IMG/VR virus record: IMGVR_UViG_3300042883_000257 | Location: 1 to 31,110 of that record | DNA length: 31,110 nucleotides | Strand: one strand, 5' to 3' | From: a virus | Part shown: piece after piece, positions 1 to 7,226 of the stretch | Position numbering within the stretch: position 1 is the stretch's first letter | Layout of the letters: every line of letters begins with the position of its first letter | The notes under the pieces: generated by a model | What the model saw: the letters and a program-made list of their open reading frames with translations, nothing else | Databases searched by the model: none | Told to the model about the DNA's origin: nothing | Position numbers and translations under genes: made by a program

Positions 1-1455
1 ATTACCCATCCAATACTGAATTACACCGCTTCCTGAATTTCGTGCAATTAATCCAGCCGACCCAGCATCACTTGATTGAAATTGAGCACCACCACCAGCA
101 GAAGATAAGCCATAAAAAGCCAGTCCACCAGTAGCTGAATTAGTTGAAGAAACAGTATTGCCAATACTACTCGTAAACATAGCAGTTGTTCCTGTGAGGG
201 CTCCTGTAAGCGTTGCACCTCCTGTATTTGTAATAGAAGCAAGTCCTATGCCTGAATTTCCAAAAGTAGCAATGTTTCCCGACCCATCATTTATTACATT
301 TATAGTTGCGTAGGTGCTTGAATTATTACGTGCTTGAATTGAATTGCCACTAGCTGCTCCAGCATAAATACTATGAGAACCTGTTCCACTCACGCCAAAA
401 TATCCACCAAAACCATTGGTTATATTATTTGTAAAAAAAGCATAACCACTTGTAAGATTAGATGCAATTTGCTGAGCAGCAATATTTCCTGTAAAATTTT
501 TATCACCAGCTATTGTTTGTGAGCCTGTGGTAATAACTCCTCTTGCAGTTGCACTTGCATTTGGTACGTTTAAAGTAATTACAGGTGTCGTAGTGCCATT
601 TGCTACGCTAGAGTTTAAATCAGTACCCGAAGTACCTAAAGTTAAAGCAGCGACGCTTGTAACGCTTCCTGTGCCATAGGCAGTAGAATCTACTGTGCCA
701 TCGGCTTTTAGGAATTGAGCAGATGTGCCACCTGACTTAACCAAACTTGTAGCATTTAGCGTTCCTATAATTGTAACCGCATTACCACTTCCCGAAGTCT
801 TATTAACATAAATACCCTCGCCAGCCCCACCCTTTGTAATATTTAACGCAATACCTGCACCGCTTGAATGATTGATAGTAAAGGTATCGCTACCACCATT
901 AGATGCAAAGCTACCTGTTGTACCTACCAACGCACCAGTCAATGTCTTAGCACCTGCTATCGTTTGTGTTCCTGTTGTGACCACCCCACCGAATGATGCA
1001 GATGCTGGTTCAAGGTTCAAGACTGTGCCTGTGATTGTTCCAGCATTTGCATTTGGACTTGAACCGATTGCACCTAAAGATAAAACACCCCCATCTGCAT
1101 AGTTAGGCACATTTAAAGTATTGCCTATTAAAGTCGCTGCACCCGATGTGCCTGTTGTGGTTAAAGTTATAGTACCTTGACCACCAATATCAGAAAGAAC
1201 TTGACTACCAGTTCTGTATTTAACAGTCGTAGTGTCTAAAACCAAGAATTTATCGGTGTCACTTGCAGCGTTTGTTGAAGCTGATAAAATAAAATTTCCA
1301 TCAACTTCTAAATCAGTTGAAGAAAGAAGTAAAGGTGTTGAATTACCAAACCCATCGGTTATTCGTTTTTTAACGCCAGTGATTACACTATTATCAGTTA
1401 CTTTTAATAGTGCGTCGTATGTTTCCGAAATTAATTCGCCTGTAAGTGTTGCCAT
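1..1455 (-). CDS. tail fibre protein, N-terminal part (runs off the window start)
   Basis: A 485-codon open frame starts at ATG 1455 and is still open at base 1. Its start overlaps the stop of the upstream gene (TAATG). The product is rich in Gly, Ser, Thr, Ala and Asn, with imperfect repeats typical of beta-rich fibre shafts: GVVTTGTQTIAG and later GVITTGSQTIAG, plus several TLTGxLxGTT segments. The N-terminus (MATLTGELISETYDALLKVT) is probably the tail-attachment part. The missing C-terminus is very likely the S74 chaperone-bearing fragment at 30513-31110: same strand, same composition, and an end where this piece has none. Role inferred: host recognition at the tail tip. The fibre class is confident; the receptor is unknown. 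Confidence 0.85.
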   Translation of the reverse strand, partial: MATLTGELISETYDALLKVTDNSVITGVKKRITDGFGNSTPLLLSSTDLEVDGNFILSASTNAASDTDKFLVLDTTTVKYRTGSQVLSDIGGQGTITLTTTGTSGAATLIGNTLNVPNYADGGVLSLGAIGSSPNANAGTITGTVLNLEPASASFGGVVTTGTQTIAGAKTLTGALVGTTGSFASNGGSDTFTINHSSGAGIALNITKGGAGEGIYVNKTSGSGNAVTIIGTLNATSLVKSGGTSAQFLKADGTVDSTAYGTGSVTSVAALTLGTSGTDLNSSVANGTTTPVITLNVPNASATARGVITTGSQTIAGDKNFTGNIAAQQIASNLTSGYAFFTNNITNGFGGYFGVSGTGSHSIYAGAASGNSIQARNNSSTYATINVINDGSGNIATFGNSGIGLASITNTGGATLTGALTGTTAMFTSSIGNTVSSTNSATGGLAFYGLSSAGGGAQFQSSDAGSAGLIARNSGSGVIQYWMGN

Positions 1456-1808
1456 TAATTGTATGTTATAAAGTTTTCTGGTTGCCCATCGTATGAAGTG
1501 AATGCAAAAGCTTCGCCAGTTAATTTCATTTTACCGATTTCTAATAAATTTTTGATTAACGGATCGACTTGATATTCAAAAACTTTGTAAGTCCAAAACC
1601 CTTCGGTCTCATTTAAAAAATAATCATTTACTGTAATCTCAAATTCTGAATACCGATCGATGTATAAACTTGTATTAATTGCTTGAAAAGTTACAAGATC
1701 ATTTCGTATATCGTTAACGAATTCAAAAAGGTATATAGGGCTTTCAATCGCAAGAACTCCAAGCGATAAAATCATTTCTTTTACTGTGCCTTTTTCAAGT
1801 AGTATCAT
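1455..1808 (-). CDS. small fibre-associated protein (hypothetical)
   Basis: 117 residues with no transmembrane segment or signal peptide. It is acidic and aromatic, with a predicted mixed alpha/beta pattern. Its stop overlaps the start of the tail-fibre gene (TAATG), so the two are translationally coupled. That position suggests a fibre-attachment, baseplate or fibre-assembly role. I do not recognise a catalytic motif or a named family. It is the first minus-strand gene after the divergent control region at 1809-2140, so a late promoter for the fibre genes should lie just upstream; I could not identify a convincing -33/-7 pair for it. Confidence 0.6.
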   Translation of the reverse strand: MILLEKGTVKEMILSLGVLAIESPIYLFEFVNDIRNDLVTFQAINTSLYIDRYSEFEITVNDYFLNETEGFWTYKVFEYQVDPLIKNLLEIGKMKLTGEAFAFTSYDGQPENFITYN

Positions 1809-1841
1809 TAATTATAAATATAAATTTTAAGTACAAAAAAC

Positions 1842-2001
1842 ACATATATATATATTCTATTTACTTTACTTTACTTTAGGAGTGTTACGAACACATTCTG
1901 AATGCGTTACATTTTTTATAATAGTTTAAATATCAATAAGTTACAAAATTATTTTCTGCGTTTTATTTTGAAAAACTTCCAACGTTTCACTAAAGTTTAG
2001 T
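1842..2001 (-). pseudogene. decayed fragment of a DUF4373-type replication initiator
   Basis: Translated on the minus strand, this stretch reads LNFSE, then 24 codons, then NVTHSE, then NTPKVK-stop-SK. The intact initiator gene at 21617-22240 has LNFSE, exactly 24 codons, NVTHSE, then NSPKVKKSK. The frame and spacing are kept with no indel, but four in-frame stops interrupt it (TAA, TAA, TAA, TAG). At the DNA level 1896-1915 equals 21881-21900 over 20 bases. This is a residue of a second initiator copy or of a recombination event. The flanking N- and C-terminal parts are not detectable. Confidence 0.7.
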
Positions 2002-2053
2002 GAAAGTATGGTGAAACTATGCTGAAACTATCATAAAAACATCATAAAAAATA
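1985..2053. repeat. palindrome plus five tandem 11-bp iteron-like repeats
   Basis: Bases 1985-2005 form an inverted repeat, TTTCACTAAA-G-TTTAGTGAAA, with 10-bp arms and a 1-base centre. It runs into tandem 11-bp units: AGTGAAAGTAT (1999), GGTGAAACTAT (2010), GCTGAAACTAT (2021), CATAAAAACAT (2032) and CATAAAAAATA (2043), which decay toward the AT-rich side. An 11-bp period keeps repeats on one helix face, as in replication iterons or multi-site operators. The array sits between the initiator-gene remnant and promoter P1, in the only long non-coding stretch of the window (1809-2140). Candidate origin or operator; inference only. Confidence 0.5.
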
Positions 2054-2070
2054 TTTTTAAATTATTACAC

Positions 2071-2118
2071 TTTATGACAATTTTATGACAAAAGTATTAA
2101 TTAATCATATTACTTTTG
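2071..2118 (+). promoter_or_regulatory. promoter P1, first copy of a three-copy 48-bp module
   Basis: The module holds direct repeats TATGACAA at an 11-bp period, then about 19 bases, then the -7 box TACTTTTG (2111-2118), which fits the Bacteroidetes consensus TAnnTTTG. The same arrangement at identical length occurs at 24377-24424 and 14005-14052, both on the minus strand. Here it faces right, 22 bases before ATG 2141, and should drive the plus-strand operon. The repeats cover the -33 region, so they may bind a regulator or may themselves serve as the -33 element. Confidence 0.65.
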
Positions 2119-2140
2119 TTGAACACTAAACAAAAAAATT

Positions 2141-2263
2141 ATGGATTTAATTGTATTTTTATTCTGTGCTTCACCAATAATAGTAGCTCTATTATTTGCA
2201 CTTTTAATTGATTGGATTATGAAAAATTTTAAAAAAATCGAAGCAAATGAAAACATTATTTGA
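2141..2263 (+). CDS. 40-residue single-pass membrane peptide
   Basis: The first gene after promoter P1. Residues 2-27 are almost wholly hydrophobic (VFLFCASPIIVALLFALLI is the core), followed by a basic tail, MKNFKKIEANENII, so it is probably one inner-membrane helix with a cytoplasmic C-terminus. Its stop lies inside the next gene (ATG 2247), which suggests coupled translation. Function unknown; early-expressed small membrane proteins of phages often act on host envelope functions or exclusion, but nothing here shows that. Confidence 0.55.
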   Translation: MDLIVFLFCASPIIVALLFALLIDWIMKNFKKIEANENII

Positions 2264-2474
2264 ACGCTTGAAATCTAAGCATCTTGAAAAGTTAAATCAC
2301 GAAGCTTTAAGTTATCCAAAGACTATTGAATACATAATTAATGACTTAAAAAAAAATAAATTTATTGACGATCTAACTTATAAAACTGTTTATAATTTAC
2401 AACTTATTTTAGCTGATTATCAAAATGTTTCTTTTTTAGACCTTTATAATTTATTTGAGCATGATTTGGGATAA
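2247..2474 (+). CDS. hypothetical 75-residue protein
   Basis: Second gene of the plus-strand operon, overlapping the membrane peptide upstream by 17 bases and the next gene by 14. It is lysine- and leucine-rich with a predicted all-helical pattern (for example LFERLKSKHLEKLNHEAL, and NLQLILADYQ near the C-terminus). It has no cysteine cluster, signal or catalytic motif. Tight overlaps and a shared promoter argue that it is real. No family recognised. Confidence 0.6.
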   Translation: MKTLFERLKSKHLEKLNHEALSYPKTIEYIINDLKKNKFIDDLTYKTVYNLQLILADYQNVSFLDLYNLFEHDLG

Positions 2475-2730
2475 GATTCACGCAGATTACGTTAAAAAGT
2501 TTAACGATTTGCCAAATTCAGAAACTAAGGAAGAAGTTTATAACGCATTAATTACAACAAGATATTTTGGTCAGTTAAAAAGTAAATACGCTACTTTTTT
2601 GGAAGAAACTTTATTGAAAGAAGATGAAAGTATTCTTGATATGATGCATGATCTACATCTTGAATACAAAGAAAATAAAACTTCGTTTGGCGAAGCTGGA
2701 ATAAATTTAAAAAGTGGGTGGGGGTTTTAA
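2461..2730 (+). CDS. hypothetical 89-residue protein
   Basis: Third and last gene of the plus-strand operon. I chose ATG 2461 (MIWDKIHADYV); the frame is also open two codons earlier from a TTG at 2455. It is charged and mostly helical, with no membrane segment or recognised motif. The Gly-rich end (SGWGF) is encoded within the terminator hairpin at 2711-2745. No function can be assigned. Confidence 0.6.
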   Translation: MIWDKIHADYVKKFNDLPNSETKEEVYNALITTRYFGQLKSKYATFLEETLLKEDESILDMMHDLHLEYKENKTSFGEAGINLKSGWGF

Positions 2731-2745
2731 ACCCTACCCACTTAT
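2711..2745. terminator. bidirectional terminator between convergent genes
   Basis: AAGTGGGT-g-GGGGTTT faces AAACCC-t-ACCCACTT across a short centre (2712-2743). It is a strong, nearly perfect dyad between the plus-strand gene ending at 2730 and the minus-strand gene ending at 2750. The stop codon of the plus-strand gene lies inside the hairpin. It probably terminates transcription from both sides. Confidence 0.75.
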
Positions 2746-2749
2746 TAAA

Positions 2750-3262
2750 TTAGTCTAACAAAGCAGCAATGATTCCTGAAGATACTTCAGGTGCAAGTGC
2801 AGATTCTTGACCACCGAATGTAAGTTCGTAACCGCTACGATCACCAGTTGCAACACCAGAAGCAGAAGTTCCGCCTGTGATGTCTAAACCACCAACTTTA
2901 CCAAGCATCCAATATTTACCATTCTTATCTTCAGCGATAGCGATCAAACTATTTTGAGCCAAAAGAAGAATTTCATTTCTTGTATTTGATTGAAGCTTAT
3001 TTAAGATTACGCTTAATTCTTGAGCATAAAATATAGTACCATTTTGAATTGAAGCAGTAATGGTTTCCGTAAATGAAGATGTTTCTTTTACAAGTTCGTA
3101 TTTATGAAAAAATTTAGTAGCTGCTAAAGTAATCGCAGTAACAACCCCAGCGGTTTCAGTTACTGTTGTCACGTTACCAGCTTCAATGAATAGAACTGCT
3201 TTCAATCCACCGAGTGAATCCTTACAGTCTAAGACATATCCTTGAGTTAATGCACACGCCAT
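2750..3262 (-). CDS. probable major tail (tube) protein
   Basis: 170 residues, beta-rich, with many small polar residues and a typical ending (GYELTFGGQESALAPEV) that resembles tail-tube proteins closing on a beta strand. It lies directly downstream of the major capsid gene, separated from it by a terminator hairpin. Bacteroidetes phages often carry a protein of this kind (start MACALTQGYVLDC) among their structural genes. Three cysteines lie in the first 15 residues. A head-decoration protein is the main alternative. Assignment is by composition and position, not by a recognised motif. Confidence 0.5.
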   Translation of the reverse strand: MACALTQGYVLDCKDSLGGLKAVLFIEAGNVTTVTETAGVVTAITLAATKFFHKYELVKETSSFTETITASIQNGTIFYAQELSVILNKLQSNTRNEILLLAQNSLIAIAEDKNGKYWMLGKVGGLDITGGTSASGVATGDRSGYELTFGGQESALAPEVSSGIIAALLD

Positions 3263-3273
3263 ATTTTTGAGTA

Positions 3274-3308
3274 TTAAAAAAGGGTAGGCAGTTCATCCAC
3301 CTACCCTC
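3274..3308 (-). terminator. intrinsic terminator after the capsid gene
   Basis: Read on the minus strand: AGGGTAGG, an 11-base loop, CCTACCCT, then TTTTTT. It lies between the capsid stop (3332) and the next start (3262). No promoter is visible after it, so it probably attenuates rather than ends transcription and sets the ratio of capsid to downstream message. Confidence 0.8.
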
Positions 3309-3331
3309 TTTGGTTTAAATATTAGAATTAA

Positions 3332-4285
3332 TTAAGCAACACCACCTTCTTGCCAGTAAACAATTTCGGTTGGGAATGCATATTGAACACCCATCTTGAA
3401 TTCAGCAACGAAACGCATTTCGTCAGCTTCTTTAGCGTAGAACAATTCAAATCTTTCTTCTTCGTTAAGCAAGTCAACACCTAGATAAAGGTTTGAAATA
3501 CGAGTTCCGATAAGCTTATCAGTTCCGTTCAATCCGTTAACTGCGATTAACTTAACGCTTGTGCCTGGAATAACTAATTCAAAATCAACTGCTTCTGCAG
3601 CGTGATGAAATAAGTTAGCATCCTTTAGAGCGATTGTGTAAAGTCTGAAAGCATCCATTCCCAAGAATATAGCAACATCACCATTTGCAACGATTGAAGC
3701 AGGAATAGCAGCATAAACTGCATCAACTGCAGCTATGATAGTTCCACTTGTCAAAGCAGCAACGTTTGCAACGTTACCATCAACAACACCAGCAACTGGT
3801 ACACCAGCAGGTGCGATCAATTTCAACAATCCGTCGAACTTGTTTAGTTGTGCATCACCAGAACCAGTGTCGCCTTGCCAAAGTGAAGTTTCTAAAGCTG
3901 CACCGATAACTTCTATTTTCTTTGCAGAATATTCGTCAGCAAACGGCATATAATCATACATTGATCCAGCACGCAAAGCCTTTTGAGTATATTTAGCTTC
4001 AAATGATTTAGGGCAAATTGATTCATTGATTTTAATTTTTCCAGGTGCAAGTGAACGTTGCGTGAAAGCAGTCGTACCGCTTGAAGAAAAACCACAAGTG
4101 CCACCAGCTTGAAAAACTGCATCGGTAGCCATTAGGTTAATTTTTTCAGAAGATTTGATACCTACCTGAACATTTCCAGCTGCTTCAATTATTTTAGCAG
4201 TCTTTGGGGCAAATACAAGAGCGGTTGCAAGTTGTTGCTCATTCTCTTTTACATAGTTGGTTAAACCAGTTAAATCTAAAGCCAT
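3332..4285 (-). CDS. major capsid protein, HK97-like fold
   Basis: 317 residues forming the icosahedral shell. It follows a protease (XkdF-like, 4905-5495) and a scaffold-like protein (4292-4855), the usual order for HK97-fold heads. The sequence has features expected of the fold: an N-terminal arm with helices, an E-loop-like stretch near residues 60-90, an alanine- and glycine-rich middle, and a C-terminal domain ending FAEFKMGVQYAFPTEIVYW. Its length matches compact capsid proteins of small siphophages. There is no long propeptide, so scaffold function is probably supplied in trans. The next start lies beyond an intrinsic terminator. Confidence 0.8.
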   Translation of the reverse strand: MALDLTGLTNYVKENEQQLATALVFAPKTAKIIEAAGNVQVGIKSSEKINLMATDAVFQAGGTCGFSSSGTTAFTQRSLAPGKIKINESICPKSFEAKYTQKALRAGSMYDYMPFADEYSAKKIEVIGAALETSLWQGDTGSGDAQLNKFDGLLKLIAPAGVPVAGVVDGNVANVAALTSGTIIAAVDAVYAAIPASIVANGDVAIFLGMDAFRLYTIALKDANLFHHAAEAVDFELVIPGTSVKLIAVNGLNGTDKLIGTRISNLYLGVDLLNEEERFELFYAKEADEMRFVAEFKMGVQYAFPTEIVYWQEGGVA

Positions 4286-4291
4286 AGTCTT

Positions 4292-4855
4292 TTAGTTTTT
4301 AATTGTTTGAAAAATATTTTGTAAATTTTTAAAAGCATCTGCTTTAGATACTTTGTTATGAGCCAAAAACGTATTCTTTGGCTTCTGTGTTTCAACTGCT
4401 GATTCTACTTGTGCAAATGCATCCATAAATTCAACAATCTTTTTTGTGATGTCATTCAAAAATTCAATTTTTGCTTCAACTTCTGAAAATTTACTGTTAT
4501 AAAGTTGGTTAATTTCTTCAAACTTTGAATCGTAATTAACTGGCTCAACTGCCATTTCTTCTTCAACAACAACTTCTTCTTCCATTTCAACAAGTTTAAC
4601 TTCTGAAATCACACCAGCTTCTGCGATTACTATCACAGTTCCGTCTTCGAGTTCGTGTTCGCCAACTGGTGCAGGAATTTCGCCTTCAGAAGTTACTACC
4701 GAAACCATTCCACCGACTTCTAACTTGTCGAATTTAATGATTGTACCGTCGACTAAAACGCCTTCAGCAAATTCAGTAACCACTTCATCAACTACAACCG
4801 CTTCGTCTGCAAATAACAAACTTTTGATTTGTTCTAATGCTTCTTTTGCCTTCAT
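4292..4855 (-). CDS. scaffold-like head assembly protein
   Basis: 187 residues, very acidic in the middle (VEMEEEVVVEEEMAVEP), followed by a helical, coiled-coil-like half (about residues 108-150) and a basic C-terminus (HNKVSKADAFKNLQNIFQ). This architecture, and the position between the maturation protease and the capsid gene 6 bases downstream, fit a head scaffold that is degraded during maturation. The N-terminal half has repeated beta-like segments around residues 30-80 (for example DGTIIKFDKLEVGGMVSV) that resemble a small beta domain. Function inferred from context; no sequence family is certain. Confidence 0.6.
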   Translation of the reverse strand: MKAKEALEQIKSLLFADEAVVVDEVVTEFAEGVLVDGTIIKFDKLEVGGMVSVVTSEGEIPAPVGEHELEDGTVIVIAEAGVISEVKLVEMEEEVVVEEEMAVEPVNYDSKFEEINQLYNSKFSEVEAKIEFLNDITKKIVEFMDAFAQVESAVETQKPKNTFLAHNKVSKADAFKNLQNIFQTIKN

Positions 4856-4904
4856 AATTTTTGATTAATAATTAATATATATACTTGATTTAATTTATTG
4901 CATC

Positions 4905-5495
4905 TTAAATACCAGCTGATCTTAAAATTTCTTTTATTTTTTCAATCATAGCGTCATCTTCTTTTTTAACGATGTCGGAATATCCAAAAATGCCTTCAAC
5001 GCTAAAACCTTGAAACTCACCTGATTTTACTTTTGCCCATACTTCGGCGTTATCAACCTTGTAGCTACCGAACCACGATCCGTCTTTTGCATCTTCAAAG
5101 CCTTTTATCGGCATTTTTCCCATCTCGTGATTAACTAACCAAGATTCAAACATTGTAACGCCTTGAACGGCTTTATTTGCGTCGTGCATCTCGTTTACGT
5201 TTGATTGATAACCACGCTTAAAGAATTTTTCTGCTATTTGCTGAATAGTTTCCGCATCGAATACCACGTAATGTTCACCAAATTCTTCATTGTTGCGATA
5301 AATCGGCACATCTGCCAACATCAAAGCACCAGATAAAATCTGTTTATCTTCGCTTATTACTTCAAATTTTAAACGCTCATTAAACGCTAAGAAGTTTTTC
5401 TGAATAGCTGGTCGATCAACTAAAGCGATATAATCAACTTCTGAATCGTCGGACATGTCCGAACTGATAACTAATTTATAAATTGGTAAATCCAT
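4905..5495 (-). CDS. prohead protease, XkdF-like
   Basis: 196 residues matching the XkdF type of putative phage serine protease. The start (IYKLVISSDMSDDSEVDYIA) is followed by a core with ALMLADVPIYR, HYVVFDAETI and NEMHDANKAVQGVTMFESW, and a closing block AKVKSGEFQGFSVEGIF. The conserved His in NEMHD and the Ser in GFSVEG are the likely catalytic residues of this Ser/His protease group. It acts inside the prohead, cleaving the scaffold and possibly other head proteins. It is encoded just before the scaffold-like and capsid genes. It ends in a short charged tail (KKEDDAMIEKIKEILRSAGI). Confidence 0.75.
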   Translation of the reverse strand: MDLPIYKLVISSDMSDDSEVDYIALVDRPAIQKNFLAFNERLKFEVISEDKQILSGALMLADVPIYRNNEEFGEHYVVFDAETIQQIAEKFFKRGYQSNVNEMHDANKAVQGVTMFESWLVNHEMGKMPIKGFEDAKDGSWFGSYKVDNAEVWAKVKSGEFQGFSVEGIFGYSDIVKKEDDAMIEKIKEILRSAGI

Positions 5496-5501
5496 ATTTT
5501 T

Positions 5502-7226
5502 TTAGATTGTGGCTGCTGCCTTGATTTTATTTATTCTGTCTTGACTATCTGTAATATCGCTTTCAACAACATACGCTTTTATAACTGTTTGATTTTGTAA
5601 GTTTACACCATTACCATTTGGAGTTAATGCCGTTTGTTGAACATTCACGCCCGATTGAATTGGTGCAGTCATAGCCGTCGCAAATGAAGCTGGACTTGAA
5701 GCACCCGAAGGCATCGAACCGCCACCACCACCGCCAGGAATGTTTACCGCCATTATACTTTTGACAGCTTTAAAACCTGTAACACTTGCAGCGAGAACGG
5801 CAGGAATAGCAGCTGGGAATCCTAACTTCACACCTGCTGAAATACCTAAATAAGTATTTATCAATGCTTGTGCAACGGCTAAGACTTTACCTGCTTGACT
5901 TTCTTTCCCTAATATGTCAGCAATTTGACCAGCAGTATTTGAAACGGCAAACAATAAGTCTATTTCGCCTTTTGCTTTTTCTTGTTTTATTTTTAAATCG
6001 GCAGCTGCTAATTCTTTACTTTTATTAAAATTGTTTTCAAGTAATTTTGCACCAAATGAAGCACGTTCTTCGTCTTTTAAACTTGAAGCATCTTTTATAT
6101 CTGACTTTTCTTGATCAATTGCACCAAAATCTGCAATAGCTTGAGCCTCAAATTCTGCTTCTAATTCAAGCTTTTCTTTTTTAGCTTTTGCTTCGTCTTG
6201 TATTGCTTTTATTATTGCTTCGTCATCCTTCTTCTTCTTTTCGTCAGCTTCTTTTTTATCTTGTATTGCTTTAGCGTTTGCTGCTTTTTGTTCTTCAGAC
6301 TTTTTTACTTGTTCGTCTTTTATTCGCTTTGCTTCTTCGGCATCGACTACTTTAATTTCATTGATTAAATCTTTTCTATTCTTTACAAATTCATCACCTG
6401 AAATTTTATTAGCTTTCTTTTGTGCTTCTAAGTCTTTTAAGTCATTAAAAGCTTTTTCTTTTTGTAGTTTAGCAATCTCTGATTCTTTGCCACCTTGAGC
6501 CGACAGTAATTTAATCTGCCTATCTATTTCTTCGTTACGACCTTTAGTGGATTTTGTAAGCCTATCGGAAGCACGTTCAGCTTCACTTGTTACACCTACA
6601 AAGTCCGTGACTTGGTCGACTAACTTGCCTATAAATTCACCAACCTTTGCAAGTCCAGGAATAAGATTTAAAACTACCTTTTTAACGGCATCAAAGTTTG
6701 CGACTAATAAACCGACTGCAATAACTGCTGCACCTATTCCTGTCGCTATAATAGCACCACGTAAACTTCCGAATGCTTTTAATACGTTGCCTTTTATTAC
6801 TACGGCTAAGTTCTTAAATGCGTCTTTTGATTCAAGAACACTATTCAAGCCTTCGGATAAAGCTAACGCACTTTGAACTTTTAATAGTTGCTTTTCAAGT
6901 TCAGCACTTTCAGTACCGAACAATCCAACCGCACCTTGTAAACCAGCAAAACCACCAGCGACACCTTGCAAAGTTTGTGAAAATGCTTTGAATTTAGCGT
7001 CTGGATTTAATGCTTCAACACGATCACGAAAATCACCGACTTCGTCTTTTAAATCAGCAACTTTTTGTTGTGCTTGAATAGCTTCTTTAGATGAATCACC
7101 AAACTTTCGTGATAAATTTAACGCTTCTTGTGTCGCTTCACGAAGTTCTGTCTTTATGGACTTTACAGATTTTTCGGTCTGACTACTATCGGTTGTTATC
7201 TTAAACGCAATTTCTTCTGTCGCCAT
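5502..7226 (-). CDS. tail tape measure protein
   Basis: 574 residues, the longest helical protein of the tail cluster. It sets tail length during tube polymerisation and is ejected with the DNA. The sequence shows an N-terminal coiled-coil region (residues 1-90), two hydrophobic helices around residues 155-195 (IIATGIGAAVIAVGLLVANF), a long Lys/Glu/Ala-rich coiled coil (about 225-400), a second hydrophobic stretch (450-495), then a Gly/Ser/Pro-rich linker (GGGGGG) and a polar C-terminus. The length predicts a short tail, about 85 nm by the usual 1.5 angstrom per residue rule. It overlaps the upstream gene at TAATG, with the protease gene right after it. Confidence 0.85.
   Translation of the reverse strand: MATEEIAFKITTDSSQTEKSVKSIKTELREATQEALNLSRKFGDSSKEAIQAQQKVADLKDEVGDFRDRVEALNPDAKFKAFSQTLQGVAGGFAGLQGAVGLFGTESAELEKQLLKVQSALALSEGLNSVLESKDAFKNLAVVIKGNVLKAFGSLRGAIIATGIGAAVIAVGLLVANFDAVKKVVLNLIPGLAKVGEFIGKLVDQVTDFVGVTSEAERASDRLTKSTKGRNEEIDRQIKLLSAQGGKESEIAKLQKEKAFNDLKDLEAQKKANKISGDEFVKNRKDLINEIKVVDAEEAKRIKDEQVKKSEEQKAANAKAIQDKKEADEKKKKDDEAIIKAIQDEAKAKKEKLELEAEFEAQAIADFGAIDQEKSDIKDASSLKDEERASFGAKLLENNFNKSKELAAADLKIKQEKAKGEIDLLFAVSNTAGQIADILGKESQAGKVLAVAQALINTYLGISAGVKLGFPAAIPAVLAASVTGFKAVKSIMAVNIPGGGGGGSMPSGASSPASFATAMTAPIQSGVNVQQTALTPNGNGVNLQNQTVIKAYVVESDITDSQDRINKIKAAATI

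Noticed and set aside
872-1471. Plus-strand frames within the tail-fibre gene, and the 64-residue minus-strand frame at 48-242
   Set aside because: Shadows of a long repetitive coding sequence whose fibre frame is open throughout 1-1455.
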